64,000 bases of DNA from CAXBNB01 sp049115735 (GCA_049115735.1 JAGDZP010000013.1:239285-303284), one strand, 5' to 3'. Numbered from the stretch's first letter, positions 16,166-25,472 are shown. Made by a program: numbers and translations. Notes: a model not told the origin generated them from the letters alone.

Positions 16166-16957
16166 TTATTTTTTATTAAACACATAAGTGGCCGCAGAAG
16201 ATTCTGTTTCGCCTTCTAAGTAAATCTTATAATCACCCATTTTTAGTTTTCGAAGTGGAATAATTTTTCCTGAGCCACTAGCAACGATGTTTCCTTTCAT
16301 ATCCATAATCTGGTAGTCAGCATGTCGGGATAAGGTCATTTTGTCCTTCACTGATTTTGGGGAAAAGGTGATTGGATTTTCAAAATGAAACATTTGAATC
16401 TCGTTTGAATGTAGATGTCGACCATCTCTAAGAGCATATTTAATTCTGAATATATTACCACCTTGTTCAATTTCAGGCTGATATTCATAATTGGTACCCT
16501 CAAATATTTCTTTGGATTTTACTGTGGATACAACCTGCCAATTGGTTCCAAACAATTTTTCAACGCAGTAGTAAGAGTTTGTCTTTTCGCCCTTCGAATA
16601 CCACATGAGCAAGCCATCTCTGGCTACAAGTGAATCAAACCTAAATGTGCTATGAAATCTTATGGCATCCGGATTGATGATTCTTGGTTTACAATTATTT
16701 TTGTGATTTATCAATACCAGCACAGGAGCGAAGAGTTTCTCATTTTCAAAATTTAAATTGATAGCTGAATGCTGCATATTTAGGTCAATATTCTTTTGGT
16801 TGATGCTGATGGAATCAATACAGAACTTGTTTTCCTCAATAAGATATGGATTTTGAATATAGAGGTTCTTGCCTTGGTACACTCCACTTAGTACGGTTTG
16901 TTGACTTACTGCGGTAAAATGTACTAGGGAAACAAGGGTGAAATACAGGTATTTCAA
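16166..16957 (-). CDS. Hypothetical secreted protein with T9SS-like C-terminal domain
   Basis: The 263-residue protein has a signal peptide (about 1-18, ending before QQTVLSG). The final about 60 residues (YQIMDMKGNIVASGSG then IPLRKLKMGDYKIYLEG) match the pattern of type IX secretion C-terminal sorting domains: a YxIxDxxGxxV strand, a turn and a GxY strand. If so, it is exported by Sec and then secreted or surface-attached by T9SS, a Bacteroidota-specific system. The middle region is not recognised. No other T9SS gene lies in the window. Confidence 0.6.
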   Translation of the reverse strand: MKYLYFTLVSLVHFTAVSQQTVLSGVYQGKNLYIQNPYLIEENKFCIDSISINQKNIDLNMQHSAINLNFENEKLFAPVLVLINHKNNCKPRIINPDAIRFHSTFRFDSLVARDGLLMWYSKGEKTNSYYCVEKLFGTNWQVVSTVKSKEIFEGTNYEYQPEIEQGGNIFRIKYALRDGRHLHSNEIQMFHFENPITFSPKSVKDKMTLSRHADYQIMDMKGNIVASGSGKIIPLRKLKMGDYKIYLEGETESSAATYVFNKK

Positions 16958-17076
16958 TATTATTAATTTTTAAATGTAAATCTCTTGATTGCAACAAGCT
17001 TTCAAAGCTCGGATATAAAAGTAGCTATGCAAACCTTATGAATTAACAATTGGAACAATATCAACTGAATACCTGC

Positions 17077-18165
17077 TTAATCCGGGAATAAAGATCTGTC
17101 AATATTCGGAATGACATTAAGGGCATTCTTGTAATACATCTTTTTCAATACCTCATCGGAAAGATCTAACCCATACATCTTCCAATAAGCGTGATACTTT
17201 TTATAATAAGGAAAATACTCATCATTCGTTTCCAGGACTCTAAAGTAAGTATAGTACTCCTCTTGATTGTAGGCATCCTTTCCAAACATCACCCTGTCCT
17301 GATATTTGGTTAGAAATTCTTTAGCCCTTCTTGGTTGCCTGCCTAGCTCAGCAATCACTGCCCCAATCTCTGAAAACATGTTGGGGTACTTTTCCATGAG
17401 TTCGCCCAACTTATCGAGGTTGTTGCCATACCAGCCGAGGTGGGCATTGATGAATTTGGTATTTGGATGCTTTCTGAAAACATCATGCTGTTCGGCTATG
17501 ATCGTCTCCCAGGGTGCAGGATTTGTATCCGATCTTTTTCTACCGGAGCGAAGTTTCAATTCCAGCCATCTTTCGTTGTTGGCATCATGTGGATCCCAGA
17601 AGGGTTTAGGGTCAGCCGCATGAATCAAAACCGGTATACCAAGTTCGCCGCATTTAGCCCAGACTGCATCTATTCTTGGGTCATTGATGGCTATTCTGTT
17701 GCCTTTGCTGTCCCTGTGCCTCAGTCCAAGGCTCTTGAATATTTTCAGGCCATTAGCACCGGCCTTCACATCTTCCTCCAGTATTCGGGCAGCATTTTCT
17801 GACCAATTCGGATCATCAATGTTGCTAAAGTCGACATTGGTAAAAATAATGAATCGCCCCGGATGATTGTCTTTTACATTTTTCAGTCCATCCAGCAAGC
17901 CCTCTTTGCCTCCTCTTTTGCCACTCAGGTTCACCATCACTTTCATGTTGAGTTCATCCATTTCCTTCACCAGCGCGCTAAGATCTCGTCCATTGGTTCT
18001 CTGATGATTGTGGACATCAATAAATGGGTACTTTGCTTTCGTAACGATATGTTCCGGAACCACCAATGTTGATGGCGGATTGTATTCTTCGAAATCCATA
18101 CTCTGTGGAAGTGCCGTAAATTGGATCGAAATTAGCAGTAAGCTGGTAAAAATTAGTTTTTTCAT
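17077..18165 (-). CDS. Secreted amidohydrolase (amidohydrolase-2/ACMSD-like barrel)
   Basis: The open frame extends upstream to 18273, but MKKLIFTSLLLISIQFTALP at 18165 is a clear signal peptide, giving 362 residues. The mature part begins the barrel with PFIDVHNHQRTNG, where DVHNH provides the metal-binding histidine pair. PVLIHAADPKPFW and KFINAHLGWYGN carry further His candidates, and FGKDAYNQEEYYTYFR follows in the position where an Asp normally sits. These match the amidohydrolase-2 superfamily of metal-dependent hydrolases and decarboxylases. The substrate is not evident. It is divergent from the ABC ATPase at 18330. Confidence 0.82.
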   Translation of the reverse strand: MKKLIFTSLLLISIQFTALPQSMDFEEYNPPSTLVVPEHIVTKAKYPFIDVHNHQRTNGRDLSALVKEMDELNMKVMVNLSGKRGGKEGLLDGLKNVKDNHPGRFIIFTNVDFSNIDDPNWSENAARILEEDVKAGANGLKIFKSLGLRHRDSKGNRIAINDPRIDAVWAKCGELGIPVLIHAADPKPFWDPHDANNERWLELKLRSGRKRSDTNPAPWETIIAEQHDVFRKHPNTKFINAHLGWYGNNLDKLGELMEKYPNMFSEIGAVIAELGRQPRRAKEFLTKYQDRVMFGKDAYNQEEYYTYFRVLETNDEYFPYYKKYHAYWKMYGLDLSDEVLKKMYYKNALNVIPNIDRSLFPD

Positions 18166-18329
18166 AAATGTTGCAGTATTAGGTCTGTCAATTGAACGCA
18201 CCACCTGTTTTCCTGGTTGCACATCAGTTTTTATTATATTCTCTAAAATACTCTGAATATTCAAACTTGCCATGTATTGTTCCGTTTGTTACGCTTATAT
18301 TTGATAAAATCACTGAATAACCAACACTT

Positions 18330-19001
18330 ATGATACAACTTAAGGACGTTGATAAATACGTCGATTCCAGGTTTCAAAGGACGTTTATATTAAAAGGTAT
18401 TGACCTCACAGTAAACGAGGGAGAATTTGTAAGTATCATGGGGCCTTCCGGTTCGGGCAAGTCAACACTGCTCAATATTGTTGGTATGTTGGATAAGCCC
18501 TCTGCTGGAGAATATTTCTTCGTGGACGAACCTGTTCATAAATTCAGCGAACGAAAAACCTCCAATCTGCACAAAGAGTATATCGGCTTTGTTTTTCAAG
18601 CTTACCACCTCATAGACGAACTGACAGTATATGAAAACATCGAAACGCCGCTGCTATATCGTGGGGTGAAAGGAAAAGAACGTGCGAGCTTAGTGGCAGA
18701 AATGCTGGATCGTTTTCAGATAGTGGCTAAGAAGGATTTGTTCCCTGAGCAGCTTTCTGGAGGACAACAACAACTCGTAGGAGTGGCCCGTGCACTAATA
18801 GGCAAACCAAAATTGCTCCTGGCAGATGAACCAACCGGTAACCTTCACTCTGAGCAAGGAGAGCAAATCATGACACTCTTCAAAAAGCTAAATGATGATG
18901 GAATGACCATTATCCAGGTAACACACTCAGAGAAAAATGCGGAATATGGCTCTCGTATTGTACGGCTCGAAGATGGCGCGATTGTTAGTGACGGAAAATA
19001 G
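18330..19001 (+). CDS. ABC transporter ATP-binding protein (LolD/MacB type)
   Basis: The 223-residue ATPase has Walker A GPSGSGKST (about 36-44), a Q-loop VFQAYHLIDELTVYENIETPL, signature LSGGQQQLVGVARAL (about 142-156) and Walker B LLLADEPTGNLHSEQG. This is the LolD/MacB/FtsE subgroup, which partners FtsX-like permeases. The signature reads QQQL where QQQR is usual, and the Walker B tail reads GNLHS where GNLDS is usual. No permease gene is next to it; an FtsX-like permease lacking its ATPase lies at 25473 and could be its partner. A promoter-like TATATTTG is at 18296-18303. Confidence 0.85.
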   Translation: MIQLKDVDKYVDSRFQRTFILKGIDLTVNEGEFVSIMGPSGSGKSTLLNIVGMLDKPSAGEYFFVDEPVHKFSERKTSNLHKEYIGFVFQAYHLIDELTVYENIETPLLYRGVKGKERASLVAEMLDRFQIVAKKDLFPEQLSGGQQQLVGVARALIGKPKLLLADEPTGNLHSEQGEQIMTLFKKLNDDGMTIIQVTHSEKNAEYGSRIVRLEDGAIVSDGK

Positions 19002-19057
19002 TCTGGCCAATAGTTGATCGTCTATGGACTCTTGACTAAAAAGGCTAATTTCGAGCC

Positions 19058-19861
19058 ATGAGCAAAACAGTAATCATTACAGGAGGATCATCAGGAATAG
19101 GGCAGGCCTGCGCCATTGAGTATGGGCAAAAAGGATACAATATAGTATTCACCGGAAGAAATCCTCAGCGAATACAGGAAACAGAAAAAATGCTCTCCGA
19201 AAATGGAATTGATTGCCTTGGCTTGAGTGTAGATGCTGCTAGCTTAAAAGGTGCAGAAGTAGTTATAGCCAAAACCATAGAAAAGTTTGATTCTATCGAT
19301 ACACTGATTTGCAATGCCGGCATTTCGATGCGTGCACTTTTCAAGGATATCGATCTGGAAGTATTTCAGCAAGTGATGGATATAAACTTCATGGGTTCGG
19401 TCAACTATGTGAAATGTGCTTTGCCTCATCTCTTACAATCTAAAGGCACCATAGTGGCTGTTTCTTCTATCAATGGTCATAGGGGTACTCCCGCAAGAAC
19501 AGCTTACACGGCTTCCAAGTACGCAATGGAAGGTTTTTTTGAAGCACTAAGGACCGAAGTAATGTACAAAGGAGTACATATCCTGGTGGTAAGCCCCGGC
19601 TTCACAGGCACCAATATCCGAAATACTGCACTGACTGCTGATGGTAGTGTGCAGGGGGAGTCTCCAAGGGATGAAACTAAGATGATGACCTCCAAGGAGG
19701 TGGCTCAAACAATCTACAAAGGACAGCAGAAAAAGAAGCGAGATATAGTACTGACCACTCAAGGCAAGCTGGCCGTTTTTCTGAATAAATGGATGCCGGG
19801 CAGGATGGACAAAATCGTCTACAATGTGATGGCCAAAGAGCCGGATTCACCTTTTAAGTAA
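19058..19861 (+). CDS. SDR family oxidoreductase
   Basis: The classical short-chain dehydrogenase has the NAD(P) loop TGGSSGIG (about 8-15), the strand motif ICNAG (about 84-88), a catalytic Ser in VAVSSINGHRG and the YTASK motif with the catalytic Tyr and Lys (near 152-156). The 267 residues end with a conserved tail (LAVFLNKWMPGRMDKIVYNVM). An Arg in FTGRNP after the second strand suggests NADP(H). The family covers many alcohol and ketone substrates, including 3-ketosphinganine reduction in some members, so substrate is open. It ends 1 base before the convergent ettA stop. Confidence 0.85.
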   Translation: MSKTVIITGGSSGIGQACAIEYGQKGYNIVFTGRNPQRIQETEKMLSENGIDCLGLSVDAASLKGAEVVIAKTIEKFDSIDTLICNAGISMRALFKDIDLEVFQQVMDINFMGSVNYVKCALPHLLQSKGTIVAVSSINGHRGTPARTAYTASKYAMEGFFEALRTEVMYKGVHILVVSPGFTGTNIRNTALTADGSVQGESPRDETKMMTSKEVAQTIYKGQQKKKRDIVLTTQGKLAVFLNKWMPGRMDKIVYNVMAKEPDSPFK

Positions 19862-21541
19862 TCATTGCAACTTCTTATACCTGATCCTTTTGGGTTCGAT
19901 ATTTCCAAGGCGCTTGAGCTTATTCTCTTCATATTCGGAGAATGTTCCTTCGAAGTAGTAGACCTGACTGTCACCCTCAAATGCTAGTGTATGAGTACAG
20001 ACTCTGTCAAGGAACCACCTGTCGTGAGAAATGATCACAGCACAGCCACCGAAGTTTTCGAGTGCTTCTTCCAGAGCTCTTAGTGTATTCACATCCAGGT
20101 CATTGGTTGGCTCATCTAGCAATAGGACATTGGCTCCTTTTTTCAGTGTCAGTGCGAGGTGTACGCGGTTTCTTTCCCCGCCAGAAAGTACACCTACTTT
20201 TTTGCCTTGATCTGCTCCACCAAAATTGAATTTGCTAACAAATGCTCGGGAGTTTACTTGTTTCCCCCCTAGTTCAATGAGTTCATTTCCTTCGGAAATA
20301 CATTCCCAGACGGTCTTATCAGGATCCAGGTCGTCATGTTCCTGATCTACATAGGCCAGATCCACTGTCGATCCAACTTCGAAAGTACCGGTATCTGGTT
20401 GTTCTTTTCCTGTTATCATATTGAATAGGGTAGTCTTACCCGCTCCGTTTGGCCCGACAATACCCACGATACCTCCCTGAGGTAGTGAGAAGTTCAGGTT
20501 TTCATAGAGGAGCTTGTCTCCAAAAGACTTAGAAACGCCTTTTGCCTCTATCACTTTGGAGCCAAGCCTTGGCCCTGGCGGAATGTACAATTCCAATTTT
20601 GCTTCTCGTTCACCAGCATTTTCACTCAGCAGTTGGTCATATGAATTCAACCTTGCCTTGGCTTTTGTGCCTCGCCCTTTTGGTGTCATGCGCACCCACT
20701 CCAACTCACGTTGTAGCGTCTTTTGTCTTTTGGATTCTGTTTTCTCCTCCTGGGCCAGGCGTTTTTGTTTTTGATCCAACCAGGAAGAGTAGTTACCTTT
20801 CCATGGTATGCCCTCTCCACGATCCAGCTCCAATATCCAGCCGGCAACATTGTCCAGGAAGTATCTGTCGTGCGTTACAGCTATCACGGTTCCCTTGTAC
20901 TGCTGCAAGTGCTGCTCAAGCCAGTGTACCGACTCAGCATCAAGGTGGTTTGTTGGTTCGTCCAGTAGCAATACATCTGGCTCTTGTAGTAACAAGCGAC
21001 ATAAGGCTACTCGTCTTTTTTCACCTCCTGATAGATTTTCTATCTTGGCATCTCCAGAAGGAGTTCTTAAAGCATCCATCGCTCGCTCTAGTCTGGAGTC
21101 AAGCTCCCAGGCATTATTGGCGTCCAGTTGCTCTTGTACTTTAGCCTGATCCTGGATTAACTTGTCCATCTTGTCTGGATCTTCCAGTACTTCCGGATCT
21201 GCAAATTTTGCATTGATGTCTTCAAATTCCTGTAGCAGGTCAACAATTTCCTGCACACCTTCTTCCACACATTCTTTTACGGTCTTATTTGGGTCGAGCT
21301 GTGGTTCCTGCTCTAGCAAGCCAATGCTATATTCTTTAGAAAAAACCACTTCACCTCGTATGGCCGTATCCAGTCCTGCTATGATTTTCAGCAGTGATGA
21401 TTTTCCGGATCCATTCAGCCCTAACACACCGATTTTGGCTCCATAGAAAAAGGAAAGGTGGATGTTTTTTAATACTTGTTTTTGCGGTGGGTAAATCTTA
21501 CTGACTCCCGCCATAGAAAATATTATCTTCTCGTCGCTCAT
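19862..21541 (-). CDS. ettA: Energy-dependent translational throttle protein EttA
   Basis: The 559-residue ABC-F protein has the EttA features: start MSDEKIIFSMAGVSKIYPPQK, first Walker A GLNGSGKSS (about 40-48), signature LSGGEKRRVALCRLLL and LLLDEPTNHLDAESVHWLEQHL. An arm region with QKQKRLAQEEKTES follows, and the EttA block WVRMTPKGRGTKAKARL links the cassettes. The second cassette has GPNGAGKTTLF and LSGGERNRVHLALTL. EttA binds the ribosomal E site and gates entry into elongation according to the ADP/ATP ratio. Length and order agree with family norms. Confidence 0.95.
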   Translation of the reverse strand: MSDEKIIFSMAGVSKIYPPQKQVLKNIHLSFFYGAKIGVLGLNGSGKSSLLKIIAGLDTAIRGEVVFSKEYSIGLLEQEPQLDPNKTVKECVEEGVQEIVDLLQEFEDINAKFADPEVLEDPDKMDKLIQDQAKVQEQLDANNAWELDSRLERAMDALRTPSGDAKIENLSGGEKRRVALCRLLLQEPDVLLLDEPTNHLDAESVHWLEQHLQQYKGTVIAVTHDRYFLDNVAGWILELDRGEGIPWKGNYSSWLDQKQKRLAQEEKTESKRQKTLQRELEWVRMTPKGRGTKAKARLNSYDQLLSENAGEREAKLELYIPPGPRLGSKVIEAKGVSKSFGDKLLYENLNFSLPQGGIVGIVGPNGAGKTTLFNMITGKEQPDTGTFEVGSTVDLAYVDQEHDDLDPDKTVWECISEGNELIELGGKQVNSRAFVSKFNFGGADQGKKVGVLSGGERNRVHLALTLKKGANVLLLDEPTNDLDVNTLRALEEALENFGGCAVIISHDRWFLDRVCTHTLAFEGDSQVYYFEGTFSEYEENKLKRLGNIEPKRIRYKKLQ

Positions 21542-21668
21542 CTTTTATATGATAGTGGTGAATGGTGTTGCGTGTGCAATAATTTAACTGTTTAAGAAGC
21601 AGAAGATCCCAATAGTTTTCATGGGCTCTAGTGACAATTTCTTAACCTGACAAATATGCTAAAAATAT

Positions 21669-21697
21669 TTTGTCTTTAGCATGAATTCGTAAATTTG
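21669..21697 (+). promoter_or_regulatory. Bacteroidota-type promoter for the DUF349 gene
   Basis: TTTG (21669-21672) and TAAATTTG (21690-21697) match the -33 and -7 consensus with a 17-base spacer. The expected transcription start is a few bases downstream, giving a leader of about 20 bases before the GTG start at 21723. Confidence 0.6.
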
Positions 21698-21722
21698 CAG
21701 CCTTCAAAAAACAAGAAATAAA

Positions 21723-23006
21723 GTGGCTGAAAATGAAATTCCATTCGGTTTTGTAGAAGCAGGGGAGCTTTGTCGTTCCGGCTTGAAGGATGGTGAAAAA
21801 ATTATCCTTAGCAAGGTGACCGAAGCGGATGAAAAGGAGCTTGTCGAACATTACCAGGAGCGGTTCAAAAAACTAAGGGGGGACTTTACCCGACTTGAAA
21901 ATCGCATTCTTGGCACTGAGAACAAGGGTTCTTTTTTGGCTAAAATACAGAACATGAAAAGCCTGTTGCTTACTCATGATGGGCTTGGGGATTATGCAAT
22001 CATGTTTCAAAAACTCTCAGTATATGAGGAGCAGATCATCGATGTAATTAAGAATAATAGAAAGAGAAACACCGACATAAAGAATGCACTCACGCTGGAA
22101 TTGGAGGAGGCCCTCAAAAATATAGACATGTACGAGGTAGGTGTAGCCATTAAGGATATTCGTTTGCGCTGGATCAAGACGGGCAATGCCGATGATGAAG
22201 TGCATGAGGAGTTAGAAAAAAACTTTGAAGAGAAATGTCAGTCTTATTATGATAAGCGCAAGGCATTTTACGAGGACAAAAAAATGCTCGTAAAGGCCAG
22301 AGTTGGAAAATACGATGCAGTTCTGACTGATTTGGAAAAGATTCTAAAGACTAAAGACCTGTTTAAATCCGTAGATGCTGTAAAGAAATTGCAGGCCGAC
22401 TGGAAATCAATAGGCCATATACCTGAGGAGGAATACAAAAGCAGGAATTCTAAATATTGGGAATTGACCCGTTTGTTTTTTGCAGAATTGAAAAGTGATA
22501 AAAAACTGTCCGGCAACAAACAGGATTTTAAGGGTAACCTGAAACTTAAAAAAGCAGTTCTTGACCACTTAAATGAGCTGAAGGACAAGTCCTTGCATGA
22601 GCAGGTGTCTAATGCTGTAGATGAATCTAAGTCTGTATGGAAATCAATTGGCCCTGTACCCAAGGAAGAGTTGGATGCTATGAATAAATCCTTTATCGGA
22701 TTGTTGGATGACATCTCTGAGCGCGCCTTTGTTCATCAACTCTCCTGTAGAAAGTTTAAAGGATTTGTAAAAAAGAGTGCCGAAGAAAGAAACAAACTGC
22801 TGATAAAAACAGTAAAGGATTTATTATCTCGCGATCAAAACGACCTTAAAACATTTAGAGAGAATATGGATAATATGCATGTCAACAAAGGTTCATTTGT
22901 AGATATGCTGGAAAAGAAATTGAAAAACCAGGAGAAGAGAGTGGCCTCCAAGAAGGGTATTCTCAACGACTTACAATCGATAAAAAAAGAATCAGTTAAA
23001 CAATAA
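21723..23006 (+). CDS. DUF349 domain protein, coiled-coil rich
   Basis: The 427-residue, highly charged protein contains repeated DUF349 units, recognisable by the recurring pattern LQADWKSIGHIPEEEY (about 220-235) and ESKSVWKSIGPVPKEEL (about 300-316), among long lysine- and glutamate-rich helices. The start is GTG at 21723; no in-frame ATG lies close. The promoter directly upstream supports this start. The protein has no signal or membrane segment. DUF349 proteins are widespread in Bacteroidota and Actinobacteria but lack an established biochemical role. Confidence 0.82.
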   Translation: MAENEIPFGFVEAGELCRSGLKDGEKIILSKVTEADEKELVEHYQERFKKLRGDFTRLENRILGTENKGSFLAKIQNMKSLLLTHDGLGDYAIMFQKLSVYEEQIIDVIKNNRKRNTDIKNALTLELEEALKNIDMYEVGVAIKDIRLRWIKTGNADDEVHEELEKNFEEKCQSYYDKRKAFYEDKKMLVKARVGKYDAVLTDLEKILKTKDLFKSVDAVKKLQADWKSIGHIPEEEYKSRNSKYWELTRLFFAELKSDKKLSGNKQDFKGNLKLKKAVLDHLNELKDKSLHEQVSNAVDESKSVWKSIGPVPKEELDAMNKSFIGLLDDISERAFVHQLSCRKFKGFVKKSAEERNKLLIKTVKDLLSRDQNDLKTFRENMDNMHVNKGSFVDMLEKKLKNQEKRVASKKGILNDLQSIKKESVKQ

Positions 23007-23120
23007 AGTTTGCTGGATAATGGTTCAAGAAATTATTAGATTCGACAACAAAAATTCCAGGCACGCAGAATAATCATTTTAGACTTAAGTATTTGATAGT
23101 TGGAATAAGTAAGAAATTAG

Positions 23121-23150
23121 TTTGAATTGATAATATAAAATATATTTTTG
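23121..23150 (+). promoter_or_regulatory. Bacteroidota-type promoter for the DUF2795 gene
   Basis: TTTG (23121-23124) and TATTTTTG (23143-23150) are separated by 18 bases, a close match to the TTTG / TAnnTTTG consensus. The leader to the ATG at 23190 would be about 33 bases. Confidence 0.7.
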
Positions 23151-23173
23151 CACGATTATTGAAAAACACGAAA

Positions 23174-23181
23174 AAAGGAGG
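23174..23181 (+). promoter_or_regulatory. Strong Shine-Dalgarno site (unusual in this phylum)
   Basis: AAAGGAGG sits 8 bases before the ATG at 23190, a near-perfect complement to the 16S anti-Shine-Dalgarno sequence. Genes around it lack such a site, as is usual for Bacteroidota, so this decides the start and suggests special translational control or high expression. Confidence 0.7.
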
Positions 23182-23189
23182 GTGAATTT

Positions 23190-23411
23190 ATGTACTGGAC
23201 ATTAGAATTGGCGTCATATCTCGAAGACGCACCATGGCCTGCTTCTAAGGATGAGTTGATAGATTACTCAATTAGATCCGGAGCTCCACTGGAGGTTGTT
23301 GAGAATCTGCAGGAGCTCGAAGATGATGGTCAGCCCTATGAAAACATTGAGGAAATTTGGCCGGACTACCCGACCAAAGAAGATTTCTTCTTTAATGAAG
23401 ACGAATACTAG
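23190..23411 (+). CDS. DUF2795 domain protein, 73 residues
   Basis: Small acidic protein that begins MYWTLELASYLEDAPWPASKDELIDYSIRSGAP; the LxDAPWPASKDELIDYA-type block is the DUF2795 signature, followed by a long acidic tail ending NEDEY. Members are small and very common in Bacteroidota; their role is unknown. It has its own promoter, a strong ribosome-binding site and a strong terminator, so it is a single-gene unit that looks highly expressed. Confidence 0.88.
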   Translation: MYWTLELASYLEDAPWPASKDELIDYSIRSGAPLEVVENLQELEDDGQPYENIEEIWPDYPTKEDFFFNEDEY

Positions 23412-23436
23412 AGGGTATAAAGATTATACAAGTAAG

Positions 23437-23465
23437 AGCCTTTCCTGATTCAGGAAAGGCTTTTT
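23437..23465. terminator. Bidirectional intrinsic terminator
   Basis: AGCCTTTCCTG (23437-23447) pairs perfectly with CAGGAAAGGCT (23451-23461) around ATT, followed by T at 23461-23465. It closes the DUF2795 unit on the plus strand, and the T-run overlaps the ispD stop codon, so the hairpin also lies just after ispD on the minus strand. Confidence 0.88.
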
Positions 23466-24129
23466 AATTGCCCAACACTGATTCGGCAAAAATCAGATCT
23501 TCTTTAGTAGTGATTTTTAAATTTTGATAGCTCCCTTCAATGAGATGAATTTTCTCGCCATAATTTTCCAGAACGGATGCGTCATCTGTGAAGTCTGAGG
23601 ACTTGGCATGCTGAAAGGCTTGCTTAATCAGTGCAACCTGAAAGGTCTGGGGTGTTTGCATGAGTCGAAAGTCGTTACGATTGAGTGCTGTGTTTTTTTC
23701 TCCCTCTATTTTTCTGATAGATTCTTTCAGGACAACAGAAGCCACTGCACTGCCATGTTTTGCAGCCGACAAATAGGAATTATTTATCACCTCAGCATTA
23801 ACCAGTGGTCTCACTCCATCATGTATGGCCACAAGTCCGTCTCCCTTTATTGTTTTCAATCCATTTTGAACAGAGTTAAATCTTGTTTTACCACCGGTCA
23901 CAACCTCATGTGGAATTTTGAAAGCATATTCAACCACCAGATTGTTCCAGCTTTCTATTTGACCCGAAGGAAGGACTACTATAATATGTAACTCAGGGTC
24001 AGACTTACGAAACGCTGCTATGGTATGCATTAGGATAGGCCAGCCAGCCAATGAAAGAAATTGCTTTGGGATATTGCTATCCATTCGTTCTCCTTTTCCA
24101 CCGGCTACTAGTATAGCATACTTTATCAT
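23464..24129 (-). CDS. ispD: 2-C-methyl-D-erythritol 4-phosphate cytidylyltransferase
   Basis: Third enzyme of the MEP isoprenoid pathway, coupling CTP with methylerythritol phosphate. The 221-residue protein begins MIKYAILVAGGKGERM at 24129; the frame extends upstream to 24156 but those residues do not fit the family. Motifs include the CTP-binding loop LVAGGKGERM, KQFLSLAG, the VVTGGKTRFNSVQNGL block (normally VxGGxxRxxSVxxGL), VAIHDGVRPLV and MQTPQTFQ, as in IspD. The N-terminal loop reads VAGGKGERM where most members have AAGxGxRM. Confidence 0.92.
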   Translation of the reverse strand: MIKYAILVAGGKGERMDSNIPKQFLSLAGWPILMHTIAAFRKSDPELHIIVVLPSGQIESWNNLVVEYAFKIPHEVVTGGKTRFNSVQNGLKTIKGDGLVAIHDGVRPLVNAEVINNSYLSAAKHGSAVASVVLKESIRKIEGEKNTALNRNDFRLMQTPQTFQVALIKQAFQHAKSSDFTDDASVLENYGEKIHLIEGSYQNLKITTKEDLIFAESVLGN

Positions 24130-24174
24130 TATTGGCTTCTTGTTGATCACTCGCAATTTATGAACAGGATGGAT

Positions 24175-24204
24175 AAAAAAAAACTCCGGCCTTATGGTCG
24201 GAGT
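24175..24204 (-). terminator. Intrinsic terminator after queA
   Basis: On the minus strand ACTCCGACC pairs with GGCCGGAGT (24196-24204 with 24183-24191, one wobble) around ATAA, and a run of nine T follows (A at 24175-24183 on the plus strand). It lies 25 bases after the queA stop codon. Confidence 0.85.
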
Positions 24205-24228
24205 TCTGTATTCGTGATAAAGTATAGT

Positions 24229-25275
24229 TTATATGATCAACATGGCATCTCCATAGGAGAAGAACCTGTATTTTTCTTTGATTGCTACCTGGTATGCTTC
24301 TTTAACTAATTCAAATCCACCAAAGGCACTTGCATTCATGAGTAGTGTTGATTCTGGTAGATGAAAGTTTGTCACCAACCCATCGCATATTTTGAATTCG
24401 AATGGAGGAAACAAAAACTTGTCAGTCCAGCCTTCATTTGCTTTTAAGCTGCCATTAGCGGATACTGACGATTCAAGTGCGCGCAATACCGTAGTGCCAA
24501 CAGCAACAACTTTCTTCTTGTCTTGAAGTTTTTGGTTTACCAGATCGGCTGTTACATCTGGCACGATGTAGTTTTCCGAATCCATTTTGTGCTTAGTAAG
24601 ATCCTCTACATCCACAGACCTGAATGACCCTAAGCCAATGTGCAAAGTAATCGGGCTGATGTCAATGCCCTTGAGTTCAAGTCTTTTAAGTAAGTGTCTT
24701 GTAAAGTGCATCCCAGCTGCTGGTGCAGAAACGGCTCCTACTTTTTCTGCATAGATTGTTTGAAAACGTTCTTTGTCTTCTGGTTCTGCACTTCTTTGTA
24801 TTTCTTTTGGGACAGGTGTTTCGCCTAGCTCATCTATTGCCTTGTAGAACTCTTCGTTCGTACCGTCAAAAAGGAAACGGATAGTTCTCCCTCTTGATGT
24901 AGTATTGTCAATTACCTCGGCTACCAGGTCGCCTTCTCCAAAGTAAAGTTTGTTGCCAACTCTGATTTTCCTGGCAGGATCAACCAAGACATCCCAAAGG
25001 AATAAATCTTTATTCAATTCTCTGAGTAAAAAAACTTCGATTTTAGCACCTGTTTTCTCTTTGTTTCCGTACAATCTGGCAGGAAAGACTTTGGTGTCGT
25101 TCGTGATAAGCGCATCACCATCTTCCATGTAATCAAGGAGATCCTTGAATATCTTGTGTTCTATTTTGCCCGAGTCCTTATGGACAACCATCAATCGTGA
25201 TTCATCACGATTTTCAGTAGGATAAAGTGCTAAAAGGCCTGGTGGTAGGTCAAATTTGAACTCAGATAATTTCAT
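24229..25275 (-). CDS. queA: S-adenosylmethionine:tRNA ribosyltransferase-isomerase
   Basis: Makes epoxyqueuosine at the wobble base of GUN-anticodon tRNAs by transferring the ribosyl part of S-adenosylmethionine. The 348-residue protein starts MKLSEFKFDLPPGLLALYPTENRDESRLMV, typical of QueA. It also contains DALITNDTKVFPARLYG, YAEKVGAVSAPAAGMHFT, LHIGLGSFRSV, VGTTVLRALES and TNFHLPESTLLMNASAFGG. Full family length; start at ATG 25275. It is upstream of ispD on the same strand, separated by its own terminator. Confidence 0.96.
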   Translation of the reverse strand: MKLSEFKFDLPPGLLALYPTENRDESRLMVVHKDSGKIEHKIFKDLLDYMEDGDALITNDTKVFPARLYGNKEKTGAKIEVFLLRELNKDLFLWDVLVDPARKIRVGNKLYFGEGDLVAEVIDNTTSRGRTIRFLFDGTNEEFYKAIDELGETPVPKEIQRSAEPEDKERFQTIYAEKVGAVSAPAAGMHFTRHLLKRLELKGIDISPITLHIGLGSFRSVDVEDLTKHKMDSENYIVPDVTADLVNQKLQDKKKVVAVGTTVLRALESSVSANGSLKANEGWTDKFLFPPFEFKICDGLVTNFHLPESTLLMNASAFGGFELVKEAYQVAIKEKYRFFSYGDAMLII

Positions 25276-25472
25276 TCGTTAATTGTTAAAATAAGTTAGT
25301 AGGGGAGAAGTAAGCCTGAAAATATTCCTGGTCAAATCATTAACTTGCAAAAATATTTTCATATTCAATGTAAAAATTTAATATAAGGATATTAAATAAG
25401 GCTTTAAAAATCAGTGGGCAAAATTAGTAAATTGTAGTCATAATACTTAAGTGTACTTAAAATATTTCTTGT

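Noticed and set aside
20542..21144. 200-codon plus-strand frame inside ettA
   Set aside because: Antisense to conserved EttA sequence and with Ser/Leu/Pro-rich composition typical of shadow frames.
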